From an uncultured Methylococcaceae bacterium (GTDB taxonomy: Bacteria; Pseudomonadota; Gammaproteobacteria; Methylococcales; Methylomonadaceae): 57,569 nt of DNA. This document shows positions 45,201 through 53,615 of this stretch, one piece after another. The notes beneath the pieces are model-generated. The model had not been told where the DNA came from. It made no database searches and saw only the letters and a list, made by a program, of their open reading frames with translations. A program made the position numbers and the translations under genes. Position 1 is the first letter of the stretch, and every line of letters begins with the position of its first letter. Where the stretch lies: assembly GCA_903927955.1 (NCBI GenBank), contig CAIYOW010000046.1:1-57569 (forward strand), in the 5' to 3' direction.

Positions 45201-45468
45201 AATCCATAATATTGCTGAAACTGTCGGCATTGCCCCAGTGGTCAGTCATCTTGGGGGCCAGTGCCAATACTTCCGCCACGGTGATGGGCCAACTGAACGG
45301 GTTGTTGCCGGAGTTGTCTTGTACAGACACTAATTGCTTGCCCAAAGCCACTAGGGCATCGAGGTTATTGGCAATAGTGCTGCCGTTATCCTGCACAGCA
45401 ATCGGGTTGCTGGCATTTTGACCGCCAGCCAAAGCTTGGGCGACAGTTTGGATAACAATAATGGCCAT
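42220..45468 (-). CDS. N-terminal part of very long repeat protein (frame ends early)
   Basis: From ATG 45468, with AGGAG 7 nt upstream, the 1082-residue frame consists of 25-28-residue repeats (DTAANVASNATQLQTLAAQL and the like). It also has four larger modules containing NLDALxxxGxQLLSVQD and SVADVLALAPKMT. No signal peptide, Cys or membrane segment is seen, and it is rich in Ala, Asn, Val, Leu and Asp and acidic. Such repeat proteins are often exported by type I or two-partner systems, but no secretion genes are adjacent. The frame stops in the middle of a repeat at 42220, where a unit has been partly deleted, so this is a truncated product of a gene once reaching 39746 (about 1900 residues). 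It could still make a shortened protein. Confidence 0.7.
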   Translation of the reverse strand: MAIIVIQTVAQALAGGQNASNPIAVQDNGSTIANNLDALVALGKQLVSVQDNSGNNPFSWPITVAEVLALAPKMTDHWGNADSFSNIMDSAVNVASNANQLIALGWQIPVGGIQITDSAANILANAAVLATLGNALSVGISDTAGNVASNATQLQTLAAQLPVAAITVTDNAADVVANANGLALLGTVLSVWVSDTVANVASNASQLLALGAQVAVLGITATDTVAQVLDNALALATLGNVLSLAVTDSAADVANNVSALLALGAQVAAYSINVTDNVANVVANKAALTALGGLLVLWLTDTADNIANNVGQLQTLSAQIPSGGIQVLDTVAQILANAPMLSVLGADLSVLVNDTAANINANLAALVMLGITPNILILPDGSTVYVQYTDGKSVTLAGADALVFANEGLTAAIKVVDNGSSMNLDALASIGAQLLSVQDNAGASNFPWSVSVADLLALAPKMANSAGNAETFSKINDNLANIIANVTKLLGLGTQIAAGAIQVADTAAHIAANAATLARLGGDVQVTVNDNASAIVANTAALATLASVLSVTVADSVATINANQAKLLSLGNALKGFSLPDSTLLPVLGANSTGVTVSSSTAILLVKEGLTLPIRVVDVASNMNLDALAAIGGQLLSVQDTSGFNPFPYAISVADVLALAPKMTDALGYNRDTFSNVTDTAAHVAAAAAQLLALGMQLTLDKSVNVTSTVADAVANLPGLVSLGAKLSLTISDTAANINANWLPLLSLGTSFNYIVLPDGTLIDIDGTDGRSVISGAEDAQALIREGLTVPVRVVDNGVNINLDALAAMGPQLLSLQETSGNMMFPWAISVADVLALAPKMTNNYGVVETFNNISDTAANVVAHLDGLQAIATQVVKIFLSDTTVASLSLSTTQLVNDKSVLNAIFNRYTFTVSGVAAANVVSTLAVSLGNNIKANFIRVSDTASNLGANIAILQANISKINSINVSDGNPVPVTAAQLASNAGTLAKLSGVFSLAVSGVSVANMASTLAFTSGKGTVASVALSDTAAQVFASLGLLAANVGKISAIGLTDTVIGRVNLLTGSQAQTDLAVLKMIIGNYSRV

Positions 45469-46250
45469 GTTCCGCTCCTAAGTGATGCGTGCTTTCTTTT
45501 ACGTTGAATAAAGATTAGATTGTCTCTGCACTTAAAAGTGCAATTAAGTCGAATAAAAAATATGGACTTCCATATTTAATAATTTTTCAATAAGTTATAT
45601 TTAAGTTGGACTGCAAAATCCAGAAGGTAAGCGCGTGGGGAAACCAGACCCCATTCACAAAGCGAACCGGATCGGCTGTAGGTCAAGATTAGACAGCTGA
45701 ATAGGGTGCTGAACCGGACTTAGAATCTGTTTAATATCTTTGTATCAGCAATACCAAAAACGCCAAATTTGATAGCCACACTATGAATTTCATACTGTTG
45801 ATTTCTGATGTTACGCACAGGATCGATTTGTTTGCAGGAGAGTGGCCATGATAAAACCGTCTGTTCCCTGAGCGTAGCCGAACTAGGGCTTGCAACCCAG
45901 TTACAGTGGTCGGACAATCCATCGGTGTGGCGGGGGTTTCGACTTTGCTCAGCCAACGTGCTGCGTAACATCAATTGATTTTACAAAATGTTGGGGGGCC
46001 AATAGAAGTGGTGAGGGTTAATTAGTCGGCAAATGCTGATTAATAGTTTGAAAATACTAATAACCTGTTCAAAATACCCCCTCCCAGAAGCATTTAAAAT
46101 ACATATACGGGGAAAAACATACCCGATGTGGTATAAGCCGCAAGCGGCAGGTTACATAGGTTGTTATAGGTATTGCCTTTTTGTCAGGCATAAAAAAACC
46201 CGCCGTTAGGCGGGTTTTTAAAGGGTGCTGCTGAAACTAACGGGACAGTA
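45469..46250. other. 782-bp gene-poor stretch with a REP-like imperfect inverted repeat
   Basis: CTGAGCGTAGCCGAA (45868-45882) and TTCGACTTTGCTCAG (45938-45952) are inverted copies matching at 12 of 15 positions, like widespread REP/BIME-type elements. AT-rich sequence at 45485-45605 probably contains the promoter of the long repeat protein. A strong terminator lies at the right end. No credible coding sequence was seen; frames at 45720-45974 run over the inverted repeats. Confidence 0.55.
46199..46219. terminator. Strong bidirectional intrinsic terminator
   Basis: CCCGCC (46199-46204) and GGCGGG (46209-46214) form a stem with GTTA loop, flanked by A7 on the left and T5 on the right. On the minus strand it ends the OmpA-family gene (stop 46251). 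Confidence 0.9.
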
Positions 46251-47360
46251 TTAGTTGCCTGTCCAAACCAGCTCAACACGGCGGTTCATAGAACGCCCTG
46301 CTTCTGTTTTGTTTTCTGTGATAGGTTTTCTTTCGCCAAAGCCTTTGGCAACCAACTGGTTGGCAACACCTTTCTGTTTCAGGTAGTCAACTACCGATTG
46401 TGAGCGGCGGATAGAAAGTTTCATGTTGTAGGCGTCACTGCCTTCACTGCTGGTATGGCCATGCACTTCGATGGTGTCTTTCTCTGGATAAGTTATCAAG
46501 CTAGCGGCAACGCCATCAAGCACGGCCTCAGCACCGCTGGTCAGCTTGGCTGAGTCATATTCAAAGTTTACGCCTTTCAGATGCAGGCTAATAGGGCAGC
46601 CGTTCTGGTCAATCTTACTGCCGACCATAGTACCCGGACATTTGTCCAAGCAGTTGTTTACGCCATCCCTGTCGTCATCCAGCTGTGTGCAGTCAATGTT
46701 GTTTGCGATAGTTGTGGACGGGGCGGCAGTGAATTCAAATTTGGCAGGTTTCGGTTTGGCGCCAAACGGAATGACAAAGCCAAGGTTGACAACGAAGTCT
46801 TGGTAATCATTTTCGGAGCCGTGGGGTTTTTTCTCTGGGGGTATAATTTCTGTGCTTGGGAATAACACTTCCGAGCTGTTGTAACGGTAACGGACATCAC
46901 TACGGATCAAGAAGTTGTCGGTCACCTCAAAAGTCAAGCCCGCACCAGGTTCAACTATAAATGAGGCGGCATTTCTACCGGCAACAGTGGTGCTTAAGCC
47001 GCCTACGCCCAACACGGCATAAGGTGAAAATTTGCCACGTTTAAAGAAATATTGGATATCGGCAGTCGCGCCTTGCGAATCCCAATTGCCGTGTGGCAAT
47101 TTTTGTTCTTGCGGGCCGCCGGTATTTTGGAACATACCCTTGATTTCTAAGTTGAAATGTTCGCTGATCATTTTGCCGATAGCCAAACCACCGCCAAAGC
47201 CATCGGTGTTGCCACGGTTTAGGTGGTTACCACCTAAGTTGATATAAGTGCCAAAAGGTGCGACATACCACCTTTTATCCAAGTATTCGCCAGCACTCGC
47301 CAAATGCGATACGCTTGCCGTGACCAGCGCAACAGCCGCTATCAAAGATTTGTTGTTCAT
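46251..47360 (-). CDS. OmpA-family outer membrane protein with calcium-binding-like linker
   Basis: The 369-residue protein has a signal peptide (AAVALVTASVSHLASA) and an N-terminal eight-strand barrel-like domain (about 25-200) with alternating hydrophobic segments. A thrombospondin type-3-like acidic linker follows (DDDRDGVNNCLDKCPG). The C-terminal OmpA/MotB peptidoglycan-binding domain (about 265-369) contains VNFEYDSAKL, IEVHGHTSSEGSDAYN, and the NRRVEL end. It anchors the outer membrane to the cell wall. GAGGAG lies 7-8 nt before ATG 47360. Confidence 0.95.
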   Translation of the reverse strand: MNNKSLIAAVALVTASVSHLASAGEYLDKRWYVAPFGTYINLGGNHLNRGNTDGFGGGLAIGKMISEHFNLEIKGMFQNTGGPQEQKLPHGNWDSQGATADIQYFFKRGKFSPYAVLGVGGLSTTVAGRNAASFIVEPGAGLTFEVTDNFLIRSDVRYRYNSSEVLFPSTEIIPPEKKPHGSENDYQDFVVNLGFVIPFGAKPKPAKFEFTAAPSTTIANNIDCTQLDDDRDGVNNCLDKCPGTMVGSKIDQNGCPISLHLKGVNFEYDSAKLTSGAEAVLDGVAASLITYPEKDTIEVHGHTSSEGSDAYNMKLSIRRSQSVVDYLKQKGVANQLVAKGFGERKPITENKTEAGRSMNRRVELVWTGN

Positions 47361-47799
47361 AAAAAAGCTCCTCAGTTAAGACATTAGGGTTGATTTAGTA
47401 AAACTATAAAGCAGGTGCACCTGATAATATTGGACCAACCAGTTTTGCTTGCGGTGAAAAGCAGTTAGAGCAACTGTTTTCTGGCGGTTGTATCGTAATA
47501 AAGCGGTTTTCGGGTTGCTAAATGCGGGTTGGAAAACAATTAAAGCGGCTTAAGCACTTAAAAGCTTAGGCAAATAGCGACCCATCTGTTGTAAAGACAC
47601 TATAAATATGTGCTAATGATAGCTTAATTTTGTGATAAATGAAAGCCTTAATCAATCAAGGCTTGTTGCTGGCAAACAAATTTGCAGCGGATTTATTGAA
47701 GTGGCAGCACCTTATTTGTTGCATTTTGGCGTTATCAAACCGTTTTGAATGGCTGTTTGTGCGGAAACGCACGCCCCTGTGAAGATTGATGATGTGTGT
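47361..47799. other. Intergenic region upstream of the OmpA gene
   Basis: This 439-bp stretch between the OmpA-family gene and the response regulator (both minus strand) should contain the OmpA promoter. I found no sigma54 GG-N10-GC pair and no convincing terminator for the regulator gene. Confidence 0.4.
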
Positions 47800-49197
47800 T
47801 TATAGGCCCACCTCCGGTATATTCAGGTTATATTTCCGCACCCGATAACGTAAGGTTTCGCGGGTGGTGCCCAAAGCTCTTGATGCGGCAGCAACATTGT
47901 TGTCGGAACGCTCCAAGGCCGTTTTGATGATGAACCTGTCCATATCATCCAGTGCCATGCTACCGTCCAAAGGCAGGCAGATAGCAAGCTGGGTGTTGGC
48001 TGTGACCGGTGCGGCAAAATCTTGCCCGGGCAATTGTAACCATTGCAGCGGGAACAACGCGCCATCGGCAAACAACACGCAGCGTTCAATGACATTACGT
48101 AATTCGCGGACATTGCCCGGCCAATGGTGGGCTTTCAACTTGCCCCATACTTCACTGGAGATGTCACTGACCCGTCGGCCTGCTTTGGCGTTGTATTCGG
48201 CAACAAACATGGGCACCAATTCGTCCAAGTCTTCCAAGGCATCGCGCAGCGGCGGTAAATTGACCCGAAACACATTCAGGCGGTAGTATAAATCGGCACG
48301 GAAGCCGCCCGTTTCTGACATAGCTGCCAAATCGCGGTTGCTGGCGGCAATAATCTGCACATCGACGCTGATTTCTTTTTCCCCGCCTAGCCGACGCACT
48401 TTGTGGTCTTCAATCACCTTCAGCAATTTGGCTTGCAAATCCAACGGCATTTCACCGATTTCGTCCATAAACAAAGTGCCGCCGTCAGCTTGCTCCAATA
48501 ACCCCCGATGCCGCCCAGTAGCACCCGTAAACGCCCCCGGTTCGTGACCAAACAATTCTGATTCCAGTAGCTCGCGGGGTAAAGCGGCACAGTTCACTTC
48601 TATCATCGGTTGCAGGGCCCGGTTGCCGCCATAGTGCAAAATACGGGCCACCAAGCCTTTACCCGTGCCGCTTTCGCCGCCGATAATCAATGCGCTGAAC
48701 GGCACTTGGGTCAGTTTTGCCAACAAGTCACGAACCGCTTGGGCTTGCTGGCTATGCCCCGCATAAGCCTCGGGGGAATAGCGGCGGTGGCCTTGGCGGG
48801 TTTGGTCAAGCACCCGCCGTTGGATAGTGGCACTGCGGGCGGCGCTAGCCACCACCAAATCAAGCCGTTCCAAATCACACGGCTTTTCCAAAAAATCGTA
48901 GGCACCCAAGCGCAAGGCCCGCACCGAATCGGGTACACTGCCATAGCCGGTCAAAAACAACCACTCTGCAAAAAATGTGGTTTTTTTCATGGCCTCCATA
49001 AAATCCAATGCATTGCCATCAGGCAGGTTCATATCAGAAATGATCAGTAACGGCTCAATAGCTTTGCTCAGCAACAACTGCTTGGCCTGTTCCAAATGTG
49101 TGGCTAAAGTAACATCCCAGCCCGATCGCTGGTAATGGTGCGCCAACTCCGTGCCCAATAATTTTTCGTCTTCAATAATCAACAGGCTGTTCAGCAT
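47800..49197 (-). CDS. Sigma54-dependent response regulator (NtrC family)
   Basis: The 465-residue protein has a receiver domain with phospho-acceptor D55 (LIISDMNLPDG), an AAA+ domain with Walker A GESGTGKG, the sigma54-contacting GAFTGA loop, and Walker B LFMDEIGEM. A Fis-type HTH lies at the C-terminus (NVAAASRALGTTRETLRYRV). It activates sigma54 promoters when phosphorylated. ATG 49197 overlaps the kinase stop by 7 nt, so kinase and regulator are translationally coupled. The target genes cannot be read from sequence. Confidence 0.95.
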   Translation of the reverse strand: MLNSLLIIEDEKLLGTELAHHYQRSGWDVTLATHLEQAKQLLLSKAIEPLLIISDMNLPDGNALDFMEAMKKTTFFAEWLFLTGYGSVPDSVRALRLGAYDFLEKPCDLERLDLVVASAARSATIQRRVLDQTRQGHRRYSPEAYAGHSQQAQAVRDLLAKLTQVPFSALIIGGESGTGKGLVARILHYGGNRALQPMIEVNCAALPRELLESELFGHEPGAFTGATGRHRGLLEQADGGTLFMDEIGEMPLDLQAKLLKVIEDHKVRRLGGEKEISVDVQIIAASNRDLAAMSETGGFRADLYYRLNVFRVNLPPLRDALEDLDELVPMFVAEYNAKAGRRVSDISSEVWGKLKAHHWPGNVRELRNVIERCVLFADGALFPLQWLQLPGQDFAAPVTANTQLAICLPLDGSMALDDMDRFIIKTALERSDNNVAAASRALGTTRETLRYRVRKYNLNIPEVGL

Positions 49198-50666
49198 AGT
49201 GTGTCTCCGGCAATACAATGGGGAATGGCAATCAACACTTTTGCACCATGCGGATAGCTATTGCTCAGCACAATGGTGCCATCAATCGCGTTGACAAAGC
49301 GTTGCACCATGGAAAGGCCCAAGCCGGTGCCATTCTTGCGGCTGGTGCGGAAAGGGCGGATACCCTGTTTAAGCATGATTTCTGAAAAACCCGGGCCGTT
49401 ATCTTGCACGGACAATTGCAAACTTTCTTGATGGGTTTGCACAGCCACCGTAATTTTGCCTGCCTTGCCTTCCAAGGCATCCGCCGCGTTAAGAATCAGG
49501 TTCAACAGCACTTGGCGGGTGCCGCTTTCTGGCAAATGCACGGGCAAATGCTGCGGCGCATCCACCTGTACTTGTATGTTATCGGCAATTTGGTAGCGGG
49601 TCAACACTATTAGATCGGTAATAAGCTGGGTCAGATCAAACTCAGTGGACGTTTCTGGGGTGTGCCTGCTTTGGTCAAGCATATCGTTGAGCAGCCTTGC
49701 CAGGCGTTTCAGCTCGTCGCTGATCAATGCCATGCGCTGGCTTTGCAAATCGTTATTAAGTTCACGGCGCAAATTGCTGAAGGCCATTTGGATGCCCGCC
49801 AAAGGGTTGCGGATTTCGTGCGCCAGCTCCGCTGCAACTTCGCCTATTGCTGCCAAGCGTTCCGCCCTTGCCAAGCTGTATTGCTGTTCCAACAGGGCTT
49901 GTGTGGCAAGCTTGACTTCTTTTTGCAAAGATTGTGCATGGAGGCGGTTAGCCTCTTCCAAATCCGCCAAGTGGTTGACCATATCGTTATAGCTGTCAAA
50001 AACGGGCAGTAGCAACGGGTCCAAGTGGTCGGTGGTGATGGGGGTGTAGTCCTCTTGGGTCAGCCGTTCCAATAACCGCCTGAGATCATTAAGCGGCTGC
50101 AATATCCTAAATTTAAGGAACAGCATGGCGCCCAACAGAATCAGCGTGAACGTGGCGAGTGCCGCATACAGCTCGTTCTGGGTGTCGCGGTTGATGTCTT
50201 CCAATAGCTTTTCGCGTTGCAGGGTTTCATAATCCAAGGTGCTGCCCATAATTTTGAGCGACTCAATCAATCGGCTGTGTTTTTCTGCCTTGTTGAGTTG
50301 CTCCAAATCAATAAGCATGGCTTTAACCGCTTGCAAACGGGTTTGTGTGGTGTTCAGCAAATAGTGGTTATCGGACACCAAGCCATCCATTTCCGCCAGT
50401 GTTTGTGCCAACGGCAAGGGGGCTGTTGCGGAGCTTTGCTCGGTCAAATAACCAATCAGCACTTGTTGCAAGCCAGCCGAAACCCGTTGGATGCGATGGG
50501 AATAATCGACATACGACAACACTGATTCAAAATGATGCAGGTTGCGCCAAATCATGCCGCCTAAAATACCTAAGGCCAGCAGTAGCAAACCCAAAAATAT
50601 CAGCCCGCGCAATTGTGCCGGCTGATAAAAAATGGGGCTGAGCGCGTTGCGTCGCTGTGCTTTCAA
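49191..50666 (-). CDS. Sensor histidine kinase paired with the sigma54 regulator
   Basis: The protein has two transmembrane helices (about residues 20-40 and 170-185) around a periplasmic helical sensor of about 130 residues, a HAMP-like segment, and a coiled coil. The H-box follows (ELAHEIRNPLAGIQ, His about 283), with an N box (LNLILNAADALE) and G boxes (DNGPGFSE, GTGLGLSMVQRF). The start is uncertain: TTG 50666 has AGGAG 7 nt upstream (491 aa), while GTG 50747 extends it by 27 residues without a ribosome site. The stimulus is unknown. Confidence 0.9.
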   Translation of the reverse strand: MKAQRRNALSPIFYQPAQLRGLIFLGLLLLALGILGGMIWRNLHHFESVLSYVDYSHRIQRVSAGLQQVLIGYLTEQSSATAPLPLAQTLAEMDGLVSDNHYLLNTTQTRLQAVKAMLIDLEQLNKAEKHSRLIESLKIMGSTLDYETLQREKLLEDINRDTQNELYAALATFTLILLGAMLFLKFRILQPLNDLRRLLERLTQEDYTPITTDHLDPLLLPVFDSYNDMVNHLADLEEANRLHAQSLQKEVKLATQALLEQQYSLARAERLAAIGEVAAELAHEIRNPLAGIQMAFSNLRRELNNDLQSQRMALISDELKRLARLLNDMLDQSRHTPETSTEFDLTQLITDLIVLTRYQIADNIQVQVDAPQHLPVHLPESGTRQVLLNLILNAADALEGKAGKITVAVQTHQESLQLSVQDNGPGFSEIMLKQGIRPFRTSRKNGTGLGLSMVQRFVNAIDGTIVLSNSYPHGAKVLIAIPHCIAGDTLC

Positions 50667-50780
50667 ATGGGCGCTCCTGTCGTTAAGCGTACTCAAAGGG
50701 GCAATGGCTATAAAAAATAGTGCCTTTGTGGAGGAGGCTTTAGCCACAACCAGCAGAACACCGCGCAGCTTTACGGTAAT

Positions 50781-50807
50781 TAGTCCGCTTATCCGCTGAG
50801 CGGACTA
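50781..50807. repeat. REP-like palindrome
   Basis: Perfect 9-bp inverted repeat TAGTCCGCT / AGCGGACTA with a 9-nt loop, located upstream of the histidine kinase. Confidence 0.6.
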
Positions 50808-51031
50808 CAATCTGTATATAAAAATAAGCACAATATATGCCATAGAATTAACTATATTAAAATCATAATATTGGCATTTTATAAGCCATCTGGCTAGCGG
50901 GAATAAGTGGTTTATATGAACCAATACTACAAAGGGTGGTAAGGATAATACACCACTTACAGAGGACATGCTGGTAATACCCAGCCAATATGTTGCGGCA
51001 TTAATATGAGTGGGGGTACGGGCATTAAAAA

Positions 51032-51059
51032 TAGGGGCGGATCATGATGCCCGCCCCTA
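51032..51059 (-). terminator. GC-rich palindrome downstream of the secreted-protein gene
   Basis: TAGGGGCGG / CCGCCCCTA with a 10-nt loop (ATCATGATGC). It is positioned like a terminator, but there is no T-tract on the minus strand, so a REP-type element is equally likely. Confidence 0.5.
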
Positions 51060-51083
51060 CAGACTACTTAACAGTCAAAGCGC

Positions 51084-52697
51084 TTACTCAGATGTGCCTG
51101 GTGTAAAAGAAACACCGCGCAACACTTCGCCATAAGCCGCTGTTTTAAGCGTCCAGAAGCTTTCTACAACAGGCAGGGTGGTTGCACTCAACAAGTCTTT
51201 AATGACAACCAATTTGTTGGGGTCTGCACCTTGGTCACCGTTGCCACTAACCGTTGCAGTGATGGCATAGATGTTGGCTGTGCCATCAGCATTAACGTGT
51301 CCGGTGACGTTACGCAAGCCACTGGTGGCAGGCGCCCATGGCAAGCTAGTCACAGCGTTGGTGCCTGTTGGATATTTTGCGATTTTATAAGGTGTACCCA
51401 AATCCAAACCAGCGCTCAAAGTATAGAGATAGTTCCATTGCGTACCGTCAAAAACCCATTTTTGCAAGCCCGCTGTGGTTTGTGCAGCCGCACCCGTGTA
51501 GCTAGGGGCTGCATAAGTGGTGCTGCCGTTGCCTTCATCGGTCACATAAAGGGTGGTGGGGTTGGCAAACCACAAGCCAAATGGGAATGCTGTGGTAGTT
51601 TTGGCTAAGGTGGTCGGGAAGCCTTTCAACACACACATGTTGTAAGGGGCGACACCCAAGGTTTGCAAATTGGCTGCGTTGTAGCTGATGCCAGTAGTTG
51701 GCAACGTAGCAACTGGACTAGGTACGCCCACACCATTAGGACAAGCGGTGCCGGTTGTGTCGACAAAATAAACCGTGTTGACACCGTTGCCACCACTGCC
51801 TTTAGTGTAATAGACGACGTTATTGTAGACGGTCAAGCCACGGAAGTTAGTGTCTTTACCTACTTTATCCGCTTTTTGGCCTAATTGGGTGATGTTAAAA
51901 CTGCCCACTGGAGTTGGCAATAACGGCAATTGTTTGGCTTGCGGTAAAATTGATGCGGTTACGATTTGTGCGCCTGCACCCAAAATAATGTTGTTGGGCT
52001 GTGGATTGCCGCCGTTGCCCGCGTTACCTGCCATATAGATGACATTCGCGCCATTGCTGTTGTTCAAGTAGGCGGCACGGCCGTTGTTGCCGCTGTAGGC
52101 ATTGGTTTCGGTAAAGGTAAATTTGCCAGTTTTGTCTACCGCAGCCACAGCACGGTAATAGCTTGAGGTCACCGGGTTGGTGGTGTCCACTGCCACGGGG
52201 GTATTGGAATTGGATACGTCAAGCGTATTGAGAGGGGCCACATAACCCATGAAGGTCAAAACCTTGCGGTCTGCTGACAGGTTGAGCGCCAGCTCCGATT
52301 TGGAAGGGAAGCTGGTGACCAATTGGTTGCTCTTGGCAGTGACACTAGGCTGTGAACTGTTGGCAACTTGCAAAGAGTTGATCAAACTGCCATTAGGAGT
52401 AATTTGGTCAAGATAAATTTTTGACGTGATACCGAAACTGGCATCAACAGTACTGTTGTTCCATATTTGCGGATAAGTACCGTCGCCAATGGCAGTGACG
52501 CAACCTGTGGTGCAATTAGGCGGCAATTTTTGGCCGATTTGTACATTGCTAGCTTGGCTGACATAGACACTACGGCTAACCACCAAGTTACCAACGGAAA
52601 AATGATCTGCACCAGCAAAAGCAACCGAACTGCTTGCCAGTAAGACCAGTGAAATGGATTGTCCCAGTGTGCGGCATTTAAATTTTGTCGATTTCAT
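51084..52697 (-). CDS. Secreted protein of unknown function, possible beta-propeller
   Basis: From ATG 52697 the 537-residue protein has a clear signal peptide (LGQSISLVLLASSSVAFAGA). The mature part is rich in Thr, Asn, Gly and Val, with recurring short strands such as NNVVYYTKGSGG, NVIYMAGNAGNGG, LYVTDEGNGST and IYAITATVSGNG. These look like propeller blades in which each unit reports a value (Y-V-x-D/T) followed by Gly/Asn turns. Four or more Cys could form disulfides (PPNCTTGCV). I do not recognise the family. An upstream in-frame start (52814) would bury the signal peptide. It is monocistronic. Confidence 0.8.
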   Translation of the reverse strand: MKSTKFKCRTLGQSISLVLLASSSVAFAGADHFSVGNLVVSRSVYVSQASNVQIGQKLPPNCTTGCVTAIGDGTYPQIWNNSTVDASFGITSKIYLDQITPNGSLINSLQVANSSQPSVTAKSNQLVTSFPSKSELALNLSADRKVLTFMGYVAPLNTLDVSNSNTPVAVDTTNPVTSSYYRAVAAVDKTGKFTFTETNAYSGNNGRAAYLNNSNGANVIYMAGNAGNGGNPQPNNIILGAGAQIVTASILPQAKQLPLLPTPVGSFNITQLGQKADKVGKDTNFRGLTVYNNVVYYTKGSGGNGVNTVYFVDTTGTACPNGVGVPSPVATLPTTGISYNAANLQTLGVAPYNMCVLKGFPTTLAKTTTAFPFGLWFANPTTLYVTDEGNGSTTYAAPSYTGAAAQTTAGLQKWVFDGTQWNYLYTLSAGLDLGTPYKIAKYPTGTNAVTSLPWAPATSGLRNVTGHVNADGTANIYAITATVSGNGDQGADPNKLVVIKDLLSATTLPVVESFWTLKTAAYGEVLRGVSFTPGTSE

Positions 52698-53615
52698 ATT
52701 ATTTGGTTTATAGGGTTGGATTAAAACACGTTCAAAGGCACACATTACCCAGTTAGCCTTAACACCACACCTAGCCAAGCCATGTTGGCACATCATAAAT
52801 ATTGATGGCAGCACAACATCAGCAATAAATCAGGGTTAGTGAGGTGATGCATTCTATCTGGGCAAAAAAGAACAACAGAAGCAGATGCGAGCTTCCGCAT
52901 TTTGCCCATTGCAACGGGTTATTAGAACGTATGGGGGACTTGTTCTTGTCAGCCGACCCCAAACCACATTTGAGGCCGGTCTATTAATGCCCCGATACGC
53001 CAGCAATTGTACAAAATACCAACGCCAATTAAAAGACAATAAAATCATTGACATAAACCTGTAATACAAAGGACATGTAACTGTAACATAAGGCAGTACA
53101 ACAGGTGGCTCAAGTAACGGGGCCTTATCCCTACTCACGGCAACTTGGTTCATATAGACCATAGCATCGGTTTTTATAAACCAACCAAAGCCATCATGTT
53201 AGTAATTGGTTTTAATTTGTTGCTATTTTTCTTGATCTTATTTGATGATCTTCTATTGGCATTGTTTATGCTTGATTTATTGGTGATTGAGTTCAAATTT
53301 TCAATATATAAAAATCCTGCTGGGCTGAAGCCTAAGTTAAGTAAAAATGTCCAGTACCTTGCCGAACTTATCATGACAAAACCCATGCAATTGCATTTAT
53401 GCACCGTTTTTGGTCATAGTTGCGACTGTTTGTGTGCACATTTATAAGTTTAGGCTGACCAATCTGGCATAGGCGCGCGTCATGTAACCCGTGACCGCCC
53501 AAACACCTGTGTGATTGGGCCGCTTGCTTTTGGCGCAACAGGGGTCAATTTAAATAATTGGTCGCTATTGCCATTTGTCCATTTTGTTAATTTACATTTC
53601 CTTTGCATCCAAACA
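52698..53615. promoter_or_regulatory. Long AT-rich intergenic region with Pho-box-like direct repeats
   Basis: This 918-bp stretch lies between the secreted-protein gene (minus) and the RND adaptor (plus). At 53059-53091 three consecutive 11-nt units read CTGTAATACAA, AGGACATGTAA and CTGTAACATAA, with the period and partial sequence of PhoB boxes. A 100-codon plus-strand frame at 53145-53447 encodes mostly hydrophobic residues but has no ribosome site. The regions 52700-52850 and 53450-53610 show nothing certain. Confidence 0.4.

Larger units (their letters stand above)
50667..51083. other. Intergenic region with two REP-like palindromes
   Basis: Two perfect 9-bp inverted repeats lie here. 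TAGTCCGCT (50781-50789) pairs with AGCGGACTA (50799-50807). TAGGGGCGG (51032-51040) pairs with CCGCCCCTA (51051-51059), the latter 25 bp past the stop of the next minus-strand gene. The AT-rich stretch at 50810-50885 may hold the kinase promoter. Confidence 0.6.

Noticed and set aside
45720-45974. 84-codon minus-strand frame in the gap before the OmpA gene
   Set aside because: It runs through an imperfect inverted repeat (REP-like) and has no ribosome site.
52854-53162. 102-codon minus-strand frame upstream of the secreted-protein gene
   Set aside because: No start signal, no domain, and irregular composition.
53145-53447. 100-codon hydrophobic plus-strand frame
   Set aside because: AT-rich sequence yields Leu/Phe runs by chance; no ribosome site, and the C-terminal part is not protein-like.
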